Shown here one piece after another: positions 52,701 through 63,504 of a stretch of 64,000 bases of DNA (position 1 is the first letter of the stretch; each line of letters starts with the position of its first letter). Location: assembly GCA_964019155.1 (NCBI GenBank), contig OZ025239.1:230001-294000 (forward strand), in the 5' to 3' direction. The translations under genes were made by a program, and so were the position numbers. This DNA comes from Osedax fenrisi. Taxonomy: Eukaryota; Annelida; Polychaeta; Sabellida; Siboglinidae. The notes under the pieces were generated by a model. It searched no databases, had not been told where the DNA came from, and saw only the letters and a list, made by a program, of their open reading frames with translations.

Positions 52701-55700
52701 ATACGAGTGGAGATATGATCAGCACAGTGCTTCCTCCTAGCTAAGTTTAAGTTTAATACTATAATATGGTACCATGATACGAGTGGAGATATGATCAGCA
52801 GCACAGTGCTTCCTCCTAGCTAAGTTTAAGTTTAATACTATAATATGGTACCATGATACGAGTGGAGATATGATCAGCACAGTGCTTCCTCCTAGCTAAG
52901 TTTAAGTTTAATACTATAATATGGTCACATGATACGAGTGGAGATATGATCAGCACACCGCAGTGCTTCCTCCTAGCTAAGTTTAAGTTTAATACTATAA
53001 TATGGTACCATGATAGGTGTGGAGATATGATCAGCACACCGCAGTGCTTCCCCCTAGCTAAGTTTAAGTTTAATACTATAATATGGTACCATGATACGAG
53101 TGGAGATATGATCAGCAGCGCAGTGCTTCCTCCTAGCTAAGTTTAAGTTTAATACTATAATATGGTACCATGATACTAGTGGAGATATGATCAGCACAGT
53201 GCTTCCCCCTAGCTAAGTTTAAGTTTAATACTATAATATGGTCACATGATACGAGTGGAGATATGATCAGCACAGTGCTTCCTCCTAGCTAAGTTTAAGT
53301 TTAATACTATAATATGGTACCATGATAGGTGTGGAGATATGATCAGCACACCGCAGTGCTTCCCCCTAGCTAAGTTTAAGTTTAATACTATAATATGGTA
53401 CCATGATACGAGTGGAGATATGATCAGCACACCGCAGTGCTTCCCCCTAGCTAAGTTTAAGTTTAATACTATAATATGGTACCATGATACGAGTGGAGAT
53501 ATGATCAGCACAGTGCTTCCTCCTAGCTAAGTTTAAGTTTAATACTATAATATGGTCACATGATACGAGTGGAGATATGATCAGCACAGTGCTTCCTCCT
53601 AGCTAAGTTTAAGTTTAATACTATAATATGGTACCATGATACGAGTGGAGATATGATCAGCACAGTGCTTCCTCCTAGCTAAGTTTAAGTTTAATACTAT
53701 AATATGGTACCATGATACGTGTGGAGATATGATCAGCACAGTGCTTCCCCCTAGCTAAGTTTAAGTTTAATACTATAATATGGTCACATGATACGAGTGG
53801 AGATATGATCAGCAGCGCAGTGCTTCCTCCTAGCTAAGTTTAAGTTTAATACTATAATATGGTACCATGATACGAGTGGAGATATGATCAGCACAGTGCT
53901 TCCTCCTAGCTAAGTTTAAGTTTAATACTATAATATGGTACCATGATACGAGTGGAGATATGATCAGCACAGTGCTTCCCCCTAGCTAAGTTTAAGTTTA
54001 ATACTATAATATGGTCACATGATACGAGTGGAGATATGATCAGCACAGTGCTTCCCCCTAGCTAAGTTTAAGTTTAATACTATAATATGGTACCATGATA
54101 CGAGTGGAGATATGATCAGCACAGTGCTTCCCCCTAGCTAAGTTTAAGTTTAATACTATAATATGGTACCATGATAGGTGTGGAGATATGATCATCAGCG
54201 CAGTGCTTCCTCCTAGCTAAGTTTAAGTTTAGTACTATAATATGGTACCATGATACGAGTGGAGATATGATCATCAGCGCAGTGCTTCCCCCTAGCTAAG
54301 TTTAAGTTTAATACTATAATATGGTACCATGATACGAGTGGAGATATGATCATCAGCGCAGTGCTTCCCCCTAGCTAAGTTTAAGTTTAATACTATAATA
54401 TGGTACCATGATAGGTGTGGAGATATGATCAGCACACCGCAGTGCTTCCTCCTAGCTAAGTTTAAGTTTAATACTATAATATGGTACCATGATACGAGTG
54501 GAGATATGATCAGCACACCGCAGTGCTTCCTCCTAGCTAAGTTTAAGTTTAATACTATAATATGGTACCATGATACGTGTGGAGATATGATCAGCGCAGT
54601 GCTTCCTCCTAGCTAAGTTTAAGTTTAATACTATAATATGGTACCATGATACGAGTGGAGATATGATCAGCACAGTGCTTCCTCCTAGCTAAGTTTAAGT
54701 TTAATACTATAATATGGTACCATGATACGAGTGGAGATATGATCAGCACAGCGCAGTGCTTCCTCCTAGCTAAGTTTAAGTTTAATACTATAATATGGTA
54801 CCATGATACTAGTGGAGATATGATCAGCAGCGCAGTGCTTCCTCCTAGCTAAGTTTAAGTTTAATACTATAATATGGTACCATGATAGGTGTGGAGATAT
54901 GATCAGCACAGTGCTTCCTCCTAGCTAAGTTTAAGTTTAATACTATAATATGGTACCATGATACGAGTGGAGATATGATCAGCACAACGCAGTGCTTCCC
55001 CCTAGCTAAGTTTAAGTTTAATACTATAATATGGTACCATGATACGAGTGGAGATTTGATCAGCACACCGCAGTGCTTCCCCCTAGCTAAGTTTAAGTTT
55101 AATACTATAATATGGTACCATGATAGGTGTGGAGATATGATCAGCACAGTGCTTCCCCCTAGCTAAGTTTAAGTTTAATACTATAATATGGTCACATGAT
55201 ACGAGTGGAGATATGATCAGCACAGTGCTTCCCCCTAGCTAAGTTTAAGTTTAATACTATAATATGGTACCATGATAGGTGTGGAGATATGATCAGCACA
55301 CCGCAGTGCTTCCTCCTAGCTAAGTTTAAGTTTAATACTATAATATGGTACCATGATACGAGTGGAGATATGATCAGCACACCGCAGTGCTTCCTCCTAG
55401 CTAAGTTTAAGTTTAATACTATAATATGGTACCATGATACGTGTGGAGATATGATCAGCGCAGTGCTTCCTCCTAGCTAAGTTTAAGTTTAATACTATAA
55501 TATGGTACCATGATACGAGTGGAGATATGATCAGCACAGTGCTTCCTCCTAGCTAAGTTTAAGTTTAATACTATAATATGGTACCATGATACGAGTGGAG
55601 ATATGATCAGCACAGCGCAGTGCTTCCTCCTAGCTAAGTTTAAGTTTAATACTATAATATGGTACCATGATACTAGTGGAGATATGATCAGCAGCGCAGT

Positions 55701-56570
55701 GCTTCCTCCTAGCTAAGTTTAAGTTTAATACTATAATATGGTACCATGATAGGTGTGGAGATATGATCAGCACAGTGCTTCCTCCTAGCTAAGTTTAAGT
55801 TTAATACTATAATATGGTACCATGATACGAGTGGAGATATGATCAGCACAACGCAGTGCTTCCCCCTAGCTAAGTTTAAGTTTAATACTATAATATGGTA
55901 CCATGATACGAGTGGAGATTTGATCAGCACACCGCAGTGCTTCCCCCTAGCTAAGTTTAAGTTTAATACTATAATATGGTACCATGATAGGTGTGGAGAT
56001 ATGATCAGCACAGTGCTTCCCCCTAGCTAAGTTTAAGTTTAATACTATAATATGGTCACATGATACGAGTGGAGATATGATCAGCACAGTGCTTCCCCCT
56101 AGCTAAGTTTAAGTTTAATACTATAATATGGTACCATGATACGAGTGGAGATATGATCAGCACAGTGCTTCCCCCTAGCTAAGTTTAAGTTTAATACTAT
56201 AATATGGTCACATGATACGAGTGGAGATATGATCAGCACAGTGCTTCCTCCTAGCTAAGTTTAAGTTTAATACTATAATATGGTACCATGATACGAGTGG
56301 AGATATGATCAGCACAGTGCTTCCCCCTAGCTAAGTTTAAGTTTAATACTATAATATGGTACCATGATAGGTGTGGAGATATGATCATCAGCGCAGTGCT
56401 TCCTCCTAGCTAAGTTTAAGTTTAATACTATAATATGGTACCATGATACGAGTGGAGATATGATCATCAGCGCAGTGCTTCCCCCTAGCTAAGTTTAAGT
56501 TTAATACTATAATATGGTACCATGATAGGTGTGGAGATATGATCAGCACAACGCAGTGCTTCCCCCTAGC
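43733..56570. repeat. Satellite array, about 12.8 kb, 76-81 bp units (about 160 copies)
   Basis: The unit is ggtaccatgatacgagtgga, gatatgatcagcacagtgct, tcctcctagctaagtttaag, tttaatactataatat (76 bp). An 81-bp form carries gcacagcgcagtgct or gcacaccgcagtgct. Two-base swaps (ggtacc/ggtcac) and gatacgag/gataggtg/gatactag/gatacgtg variants mark subfamilies. A dimer period of 157 bp is frequent. Large blocks are themselves duplicated: about 49.08-52.04 kb recurs at 52.04-55.48 kb (offset 2964 to 3430 bp), and 54.85-55.7 kb recurs 864 bp later. The array sits in the intron between exons H and I of the channel gene. ORFs on both strands are by-products of 81-bp units. Confidence 0.95.
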
Positions 56571-56577
56571 GGCTAAC

Positions 56578-56818
56578 TTTGATAACATCGTCGTACACGA
56601 GATCGTAGAAAGTGTGCAATGCCGTCTCCTCCGTCATACGGAGCCACAAGTCGTCGTAGGCTACCGAAGCCTGATGCCAGAGGTCATGAACCCGGATACC
56701 GGAGTTACGCAGGTCCCGGAAGTAGGTCAACACCTGGCTAACAGCTAGAGAGGCCCTCTTACCGGTGAACTGAGTGTACAGATTCATACGAGTCACGTTT
56801 CCCACATCGGTAACGTAG
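56578..56818 (-). CDS. Exon H: DEG/ENaC channel insertion region
   Basis: Acceptor cgtcgtag, phase 2 entry, 80 codons, donor aaa|gttagc with phase 0 exit. YVTDVGNVTRMNLYTQFTGK, SLAVSQVLTYFRDLRNSGIR, HDLWHQASVAYDDLWLRM, then TALHTFYDLVYDDVIK. It has strong coding character with GC-rich codons, but I recognise no domain. The satellite array starts about eight bases after the donor. Confidence 0.75.
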
Positions 56819-57146
56819 CTACGACGTTATGATTGGTTGAGAAGTTATCGTACGATACGGAAGTGTATAGGTATCAAGGACATGTCCTTGTAGGTGTGCT
56901 AGAGAAGTACACGCGTTTACCCTATTAGCTAGATAGTGTAACGTGGGATGCACTTTTATAGTACATATAATGTAATATATTATATAGAAACACTAGGAAT
57001 ATATTTATATATATATATATATATATTATTTTATATATAATAGTTATATTATAATTATTTATGAGATTAACATTATAAATATATTTATATCGATATACGT
57101 AATACTATTATGTAATAATGTAGTTAATTCTAACTTCTTTGCATAC
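56819..57146. other. Intron between exons G and H
   Basis: AT-rich with an AT run near 57005; nothing coding. Confidence 0.5.
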
Positions 57147-57265
57147 TCTATGACTTCTTTAATCTGAAACATTGCTAGTATATCATCATCCAAAGCGAAT
57201 CCTTCAAAATATAATCTCACGTCTTTAAACGTCGTGATCATTGTGTCTTTTATTTTCGTGAACTT
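57147..57265 (-). CDS. Exon G: DEG/ENaC channel insertion region
   Basis: Acceptor ttctcag, phase 0 entry; donor ga|gtatgc, phase 2 exit. TTFKDVRLYFEGFALDDDIL, AMFQIKEVI. DVRLYFEGF resembles the short strand that precedes TM2 in ordinary family members (x-V-x-x-YFE-x-L), so this might be the original strand with exons H-J inserted after it. Confidence 0.7.
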
Positions 57266-57689
57266 CTGAGAATGTTAATTAATCTAATAATAATATTTCA
57301 TACTAATGTATAACACTATAACAAGAACATATGGGTCATACGCTATATCGATGTACGACTGCAGTGACCTCCTTTAGCTAAATGAAGCTAACGGAGGCCA
57401 TGTGTAAGGTGATTAATGCGTATTGTGATCATTAAACCTACCAGTTGTATGCTAACTTACGATATGTTAAAGGTATACCACAGGGTTAATGGTATCTAAA
57501 GTGAAGTTCATTTCACAAGTAGGTTTTGCCAAAATGTTTATAAGTATACTATTGTTGCTATATAATCCTATAATGTAATTATTTCATTAGGTTAATATAT
57601 GATAATATATGATAATACGTAATCATTAAATAAATATGAGAATAAGATAGGGGTAAGTAGGGTTTAAGGGTATGAGATTTACACCCTAC
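57266..57689. other. Intron between exons F2 and G
   Basis: AT-rich; no exon recognised. Confidence 0.5.
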
Positions 57690-57768
57690 CTCGATATTCG
57701 CAGTTACCATATGCTGTGCCCCGTATACCACACTGTTCTCATACATGTATCGATAGTAGTTGTACGAT
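57690..57768 (-). CDS. Exon F2: DEG/ENaC channel insertion region
   Basis: Acceptor ctatgacag, phase 2 entry; donor gag|gtaggg, phase 0 exit; 26 codons. SYNYYRYMYENSVVYGAQHM, VTANIE. A tyrosine-rich stretch. Confidence 0.6.
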
Positions 57769-57840
57769 CTGTCATAGTAGTTACATGTATCACACAATAT
57801 ATAGCATACTTATCATCATCATCAAGAGTATTTAACTAGC

Positions 57841-57940
57841 CTGCAAGCCTTTTCAAATAATTTCAGAATAATCTCGAGTTCTGATTGGTCCGGCAGAGTT
57901 CCGTTTCTTAAAAAATTCTCGTTTATTTCGTTTAGTTTTT
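57841..57940 (-). CDS. Exon F: DEG/ENaC channel insertion region
   Basis: Phase 1 entry at ctag|aa, then KLNEINENFLRNGTLPDQSE, LEIILKLFEKAC. To stay in phase with exon F2 it must use a GC donor (ag|gctagt, 57840-57839), giving a 72-bp GC-AG intron. The nearby GT donor (cta|gttaaa) leaves phase 0 and has no phase-matched partner. Confidence 0.55.
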
Positions 57941-58009
57941 CTAGCTAATTCATTAAGTATTAATACGCACATTACAAATATAAAACATAATACCGACATA
58001 CAGATTATT

Positions 58010-58135
58010 AAATATACTATAGTATACTATAATATACTATAGTATACTATAATATACTATAGTATACTATAATATACTATAGTATACTATAATATACTAT
58101 AGTATACTATAATATACTATAGTATACTATCCCTA
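58010..58135. repeat. 20-bp self-complementary tandem repeat
   Basis: About six units of tactatagtatactataata; each unit and the whole array are near-palindromes. It ends in tatccctataggga. Confidence 0.92.
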
Positions 58136-58845
58136 TAGGGATATCTTACGAATGAAATAAAATTTTGAATATAAAACGTTATTAATAATGAATATTAAAT
58201 AAAATATATTGATATTGTCTATCCAATAATGAATATCGTCTAAATAATGGATAATTGCATATATACCATAATAATATTAAACATTTAATATATGTAATTA
58301 GAATATACGGGAAAGTCGGGTAATGAGGGTTGGTCGATAATTAAGACAATCCCTAATATATCTACAAATAAACTATATAGAGATAAAAGTTGTATGCATA
58401 CAATATGCACAATTTAATTTGTATTAACACCATGTAAAAATGACATTTTATATTAATTTCCACGTGGAAAAATATTTATTAAAAAAATCTATTCTACAAA
58501 AATAATGTTACCAACAATTTGTAAATTTAAACTAGTAGAAGTAAATAAAGAATATAATTTAGAGTTAAATAATTGTTTTAACATATTTACAATTATTGGA
58601 GTTGAGTATGTGATGTGTCCTAATTGAAATGGCTGAATATAAATATCATGTGACAACCTCATTCCGAATTCTTTTTGAACGATTCACCACAGATATATAA
58701 TATTTTCCTTCCGATTTTGTTGGAGCTAAAAACTTGTAGGGAATATATCCTTTGTCGTAATGTTTATATTTACTTTTTGTAAAGTAAACAATACTTTCAC
58801 CATCGTGATAACCTAATTAATTATACACAGTTATATGTTATATTT

Positions 58846-58877
<32 letters not shown>

Positions 58878-59049
58878 TATTACTATTATTTATTATTTAA
58901 TATTATTTATTATTATATCAATAGGTTATTTATTATATCCTACATTATTTATTAAGTCATTAACTAATACATTCTATGAACGCATAGTATATATACATAT
59001 ATATAGTTAAATATAGTTAATTATATACAAATGATACTGAATGAGACAT

Positions 59050-59185
59050 ACGATGAGTATGGTACACATGACGCATACACATGACGCATACATGTCACAT
59101 GTGATAACATATGACGCATACATGTTACATATGCTTCAAACATATGACGCATACATGTCACATGTGATAACATATGACGCATACA
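59050..59185. repeat. Short imperfect repeat GACGCATACATG
   Basis: catatgacgcatacatgtca and variants recur about five times, just downstream of exon E. Confidence 0.75.
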
Positions 59186-59205
59186 ATAAGTAGAACGAGA
59201 TAAAC

Positions 59206-59467
59206 CTCTGTGAACTTTCGAGAAGTTCTGAATAGCGTGTTCTATAAGGTTGATCATCTTGAGGAACTGAACCCTGTTGTGTTCGTAGTTACTGATCAAG
59301 TACATGTTCCACTCGGGGTCCGAAAGTAACGCCCTCTGGTGGGAGAACTCTACCCCTGCGTTACGGTACAGACTCGATGTTTGGTAGAAGTTAGTCGTTA
59401 GATGGCTGAATATTCTCTCGTCCAATACCTGCCGATTGACGACTGATATATGAGAGCGATATATGCG
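59206..59467 (-). CDS. Exon E: DEG/ENaC channel insertion region
   Basis: 87 codons. VLDERIFSHLTTNFYQTSSL, YRNAGVEFSHQRALLSDPEW, then FLKMINLIEHAIQNFSKVHR. Entry is phase 0 at gataggcag|cgc; cggcag|gta at 59428 is an alternative phase 0 start. The donor is gag|gtttat, phase 1. No known domain; helical character. Confidence 0.72.
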
Positions 59468-59664
59468 CTGCCTATCGGATAATTTAGGAACTATCGGGCA
59501 AAACCACAATATGCGTCAAATTATAGAAACAAATTGTTTTCATTTGTTAAAAATCTTCATTTCAAAAATCTAAAATTAGGATAGTCTAAGATGTATTGAT
59601 GTTTTAATAAGTATCACATTCTATCTGTCATTGCCTCTATTGTCCCTTATGCGGTATGTCTGAC

Positions 59665-59808
59665 CTGCCAACCCCTTTTAAAATCGCGATCGACACTGTA
59701 CTTCAGTTTGTTGAGACCTTTCTTCAAGTGGAAACGAGCTCTCTCCAGTATGTCCTTTTCGTATACCGTTAATCTTTTTAAAATATCTCCTACTAAATTC
59801 TTTTTCAT
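59665..59808 (-). CDS. Exon D: DEG/ENaC channel insertion region
   Basis: Acceptor ataaaatag, phase 0; 48 codons; donor cag|gtcaga, phase 0. KRLTVYEKDILERARFHLKK, GLNKLKYSVDRDFKRGWQ. Highly charged, probably a long helix. The first codon is ATG by chance. Confidence 0.7.
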
Positions 59809-60039
59809 CTATTTTATAAATTGAATATGTGAAAATATCATTATAATATATTCAATTATATATAAATATATATAATTTGACTGGCCGCGGGGCATTGCCC
59901 GGGTAGCAGAGAGGGCTAGACATGCGTCAGTAGGACACATGCACAGTAGGACACATGACCAGAAGGACACGGCTCCGCCCAGACCACTCAAATATGAATT
60001 AAGAAGTGATCTTTATAATTGTGTATACATAAATTATCG

Positions 60040-60170
60040 GTTCTAGTTCAAACCACGGCTTCCTTAACACGAGAGCGTCTTTGACATTTAAGCCACATTT
60101 TTATAAGTGAAAACTTTATCTAAGTTCCTGGATGGGATGAAAGGACTCCACCAAAATAAAATAACAAATA
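60040..60170 (+). mobile_element. SINE-like element with (aaataac)n tail
   Basis: Core acacgagagcgtctttgaca, ttataagtgaaaacttt and gaaaggactccaccaaaa as in 8700-8816, then taaaataacaaataacaaat. A B-box-like agttcaaacc lies at 60048-60057. The 5' end is unclear. Confidence 0.5.
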
Positions 60171-60277
60171 ACAAATAACGAATATATATATATATTTGTA
60201 TATCATACATTTTAGTGAGTAATTAAGGAATAAATGTTGCATTAAATATAACATAGAATATAAACATATCAGTAAAC

Positions 60278-60369
60278 CTGTGATATATTGATGAGATCAT
60301 CTATTTGTTCACTCATGTCATCAATAATAGACTTATCAAATGAAATTTTCTCTCGTTTTACCTTGTATT
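60278..60369 (-). CDS. Exon C: DEG/ENaC channel insertion region
   Basis: Acceptor ataattag, phase 1 entry; donor cag|gtttac, phase 0 exit; YKVKREKISFDKSIIDDMSE, QIDDLINISQ. Amphipathic, helix-like. It directly follows the conserved cysteine region in exon B. Confidence 0.65.
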
Positions 60370-60837
60370 CTAATTATTATATATATATGTTAAATAAATA
60401 AAATTGAATGTCAAAGAAATAAAAATAAAATAATAATTAAAAAATTCATTGTTAATATTATATTGTAATCAAAAAGTAAGTAAAAATCGATTACAATAAT
60501 AAACGAATTCAATATTATAATTATATATAGTTATAGTTGTATTAATTGATGACATTTATGAAATTTGTGAATATTTATTGATTTAAAATGATTACACTGC
60601 ACATTGTGTGCAGTGTACAATCTGTTATTAAGGACATTCATAAGGACATTATTTTATTTACAGTTTAAATTGGTGAATGAATTATGTTAAATTTCAATAG
60701 TTTTACTTACTACAGCTGCAGGTAGGATACAATACCATTGTTACGCCTAATGGACATTGCCCAGTTCGGACAATCTCCATGTCCATGATATAATTTTATG
60801 TCGTTTAAAACTATTTATTATATTTATATATAGAGAG

Positions 60838-60911
<74 letters not shown>

Positions 60912-62613
60912 TATGTATTATATGTACTCATTACTATAGTATTCGAAATGAACCCGAACTGAAGTACTAAGAACTGAATCATCCCTCATTTGAACACGAT
61001 CTGAAGTACTAAGAACTGAATCATCCCTCATTTGAACCCAAACTGAAGTACTAAGAACTGAATTATTTCTCACTTGTACCCGAACTGAAGTACTAAGAAC
61101 TGAATCATCCCTCATTTGAACCCGAACTGAAGTACTAAGAACTGAATTATCCCTCACTTGAACCCGAACTGAAGTACTAAGAACTGAATTATTTCTCACT
61201 TGAACCCGAACTGAAGTACTAAGAACTGAATCATCCCTTATTTGAACACGATCTGAAGTACTAAGAACTGAATCATCCCTCATTTGAACCCGAACTGAAG
61301 TACTAAGAACTGAATTATTTCTCACTTGAACCCGAACTGAAATACTAAGAACTGAATCATCCCTCATTTGAACCCGAACTGAAGTACTAAGAACTGAATT
61401 ATTCCTCACTTGAACCCGAACTGAAGTACTAAGAACTGAATTATTTCTCACTTGAACCCGAACTGAAGTACTAAGAACTGAATCATCCCTCATTTGAACC
61501 CGAACTGAAGTACTAAGAACTGAATTATCCCTCACTTGAACCAGAACAGAAGTACTAAGAACTGAATCATCCCTCATTTGAACCCGAACTGAAGTACTAA
61601 GAACTGAATCATCCCTCATTTGAACCCGAACTGAAGTACTAAGAACTGACTCATCCTTCATTTGAACCCGAACTGAAGTACTAAGAACTGAATCATCCCT
61701 CATTTGAACCCGATCTGAAGTACTAAGAACTGAACCATCCCTCATTTGAACCCGAACTGAAGTACTAAGAACTGAATCATCCCTCATTTGAACCCGAACT
61801 GAAGTACTAAGAACTGAATCATCCCTCATTTGAACCCGAACTGAAGTACTAAGAACTGAATTATCCCTCACTTGAACCCGAACTGAAGTACTAAGAACTG
61901 AATCATCCCTCATTTGAACCCGAACTGAAGTACTAAGAACTGAATCATCCCTCATTTGAACCCGAACTGAAATTCAGCATTTAAAATAATAGTGTCCCGG
62001 AAGGAAATGAGTCTTTGTATAAATTGAATAAGAATTATTCTAAAATACTATTGATTTAAATAATAAATATGTAATATCCCATTCCGCTATCTATGTTTCA
62101 AAACCATCGACGTAGAATCATCATAAATATATAAATATTGAAAAAAAATCAAATTTCCTTTGTCGTTATTAATAATAACCGGTTTACAAATTTAAACATG
62201 TATGAACGATATAATACTATAATTATGAATAAGGTATTTATATCTGATCAAATTATAATCTAATCAATATTATCTATTGTATAGTTTTCATTGATAATAG
62301 TAATTACTATTATTTTAATTGAATGATGAATTATGATCATTATTGGCTGGGGACTTTTATTATATCCTACTTCATATGATAGAGTATTATTTTTATTATA
62401 TATATTAAAAATGAATCTTTGAAGCATATTTTATATTTTAAAGCTTCGTGTAGCCTATTCGAACTTTTGCATTAGGTACTACATTCCTATAGGTATACTA
62501 TAAAAACGCACTTTGAACTATATCATTTGTTAATATGCATATTTAAGCATGACTAAGTTGGTTCATCTATATCTGATACCGTCTTCTATAGATAACATAT
62601 TGAACACACTTAC
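60370..62613. other. Intron between exons B and C
   Basis: AT-rich sequence with an (AT)n run at 60840-60905 and the 42-bp array at 60935-61966. A patch at 60715-60790 looks mildly coding on both strands but fits no phase. Confidence 0.5.
60935..61966 (-). repeat. 42-bp tandem array (24 units), open on the minus strand; possible cassette exon
   Basis: The unit encodes MRDDSVLSTSVRVQ on the minus strand, repeated about 24 times without a stop. Variants give VRNN or VRDN. An acceptor-like gaatttcag ends at 61967 and a donor-like a|gtaatg starts at 60934; the interval is 1032 nt, phase 1 in and 1 out, exactly matching exons B and C. If spliced in, it adds 344 residues to the extracellular loop. 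The pyrimidine tract is weak and changes between units are mostly non-synonymous, so non-coding is equally possible. Confidence 0.5.
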
Positions 62614-62832
62614 CGGTTTCTCTGGCTCGTATGTAGTTATCCTGCAATTTGTCGAGATCTCCTCCCGGACTGATGTTATTGGAGTTCTTACTAGCGTATG
62701 TTATCTTCGACTCGTAGAATGTCTCATGGCAGCTGATTGGACAGTTGCATACGATACGTTTCCGGCGGAACTCTTCGATTTCTCTGGTCAGACAACCGAA
62801 ATGTTCGGATACAGTACATATCGGGTATTTCT
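62614..62832 (-). CDS. Exon B: cysteine-rich thumb/finger region of the DEG/ENaC channel
   Basis: Acceptor tttcgtag, phase 1 entry; strong donor g|gtaagt, phase 1 exit. KYPICTVSEHFGCLTREIEE, then VCNCPISCHETFYESKITYA and DNYIRARE. C-x-C-P-x-x-C-x-x-x-x-Y is the conserved thumb motif of the family (CLCRTPC in ASICs). The ATG at 62854 is upstream of the acceptor and not used. Confidence 0.85.
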
Positions 62833-63098
62833 CTACGAAAGCGATATTAAACATTGGTGTTTATGTCGTTGTATTACGTAATCTCAGGTAAGTTTTATAC
62901 ATATATATATATATATATATAAAATAATAATTAATAACATTTCAGTCCGATTTATTATATCCGTCCACAATAATTTATATTATTTGTATATATTTAATCG
63001 CTTTGACAAATAATTATTAAGAACATACTAAATAACGATTTAAATGAAATATTATTAATTAATTTATAGTAATATTCAGATTATGGATGAACAATAAC
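62833..63098. other. Intron between exons A and B
   Basis: AT-rich; (AT)n near 62900; nothing else. Confidence 0.5.
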
Positions 63099-63258
63099 CT
63101 ACAAATGGCATGTAAACCGCTTTACAAAGACACTTAGAGACCACATAGTCTACCTGACACTTGATCACACACTTGGACTTCAGGTAAACGTGCTTTTTAC
63201 CGTTTGAGTCTTGCACCTCTTTACGACATTTACCGTGCGGTGGTTCCAAGTTCTTATT
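63099..63258 (-). CDS. Exon A: DEG/ENaC channel, cysteine and YMP region
   Basis: Acceptor ctccgcag, phase 0; donor g|gttatt, phase 1. NLEPPHGKCRKEVQD, HVYLKSKCVIKCQVDYVVSK, CLCKAVYMPFV. C-x-x-x-C with C-x-C and the M-P pair match the family pattern (CRIDC ... CNCRMVHMP in ASICs). Upstream exons with TM1 must lie beyond 64000. Confidence 0.85.
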
Positions 63259-63264
63259 CTGCGG

Positions 63265-63440
63265 AGGAAGTGGTGGTTGTGGTAGTGATGGTGGTAGTAG
63301 TAGTGGTGGTAGTGGTGGTGGTGGTAGTGATGGCGGTAGTAGTAGTGGTGGTGGTAGTGGTAGTGGTGGTGGTAGAGGTGGTGGTAGATGTGGTGATGGT
63401 GGTGGTGGTGGTAGTGATGGTGGTGGTAGAGGTGGCGCTG
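63265..63440. repeat. GGT/AGT-rich simple repeat
   Basis: (ggtggtagt)n with gat variants, next to the exon A acceptor. On the minus strand it is a CCACCA tract replacing a normal pyrimidine tract. Confidence 0.9.
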
Positions 63441-63504
63441 GTTATTATAATCGTGTGGCCATTACTATGTGTCCATCACTAAATGAAGGGCGTGTTCACA
63501 CGAG

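Larger units (their letters stand above)
57941..59205. other. Intron between exons E and F
   Basis: Contains a 20-bp palindromic tandem repeat (58010-58135), a (TTA)n run (58850-58877) and a GACGCATACATG repeat (59050-59185). No exon seen between 58140 and 59035. Confidence 0.5.
38157..63258 (-). other. Gene locus: DEG/ENaC/ASIC-family sodium channel with a very long extracellular insertion (3' part, 12 exons)
   Basis: Gene-level entry. Minus-strand exons A to K (63099-63258, 62614-62832, 60278-60369, 59665-59808, 59206-59467, 57841-57940, 57690-57768, 57147-57265, 56578-56818, 41791-41937, 40915-41078, 38157-38301) join in phase at all eleven junctions: 1872 nt, 623 residues and stop. Exons A-B hold the cysteine-rich finger/thumb hallmark (KCVIKC, SKCLCKAVYMP, CNCPISC). 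Exon K holds TM2 with GDIGG and the GxS filter. Family members are trimeric, amiloride-sensitive-type sodium channels of the plasma membrane, gated by acid, peptides or force. From CNCPISC to GDIGG there are about 500 residues, against about 70 in ASIC1. The extra part is mostly polar and looks helical (exons C-I). TM1 and the N-terminus lie right of the window. Confidence 0.72.

Noticed and set aside
43783..56588. Dozens of ORFs with LIISPLVSWYHIIVLNLNLA or AKFKFNTIIWYHD on both strands
   Set aside because: They follow the 81-bp (27-codon) satellite units and break at every 76-bp unit; frames exist on both strands equally, so they are repeat by-products.
60715..60790. Possible exon with a perfect gtaagt donor on the minus strand
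   Set aside because: No acceptor with a pyrimidine tract, and no reading phase joins exon B to exon C through it.
62549..62881. Plus-strand ORF of 110 residues opposite exon B
   Set aside because: Antisense shadow; the minus frame has the DEG/ENaC cysteine pattern and matched splice phases.
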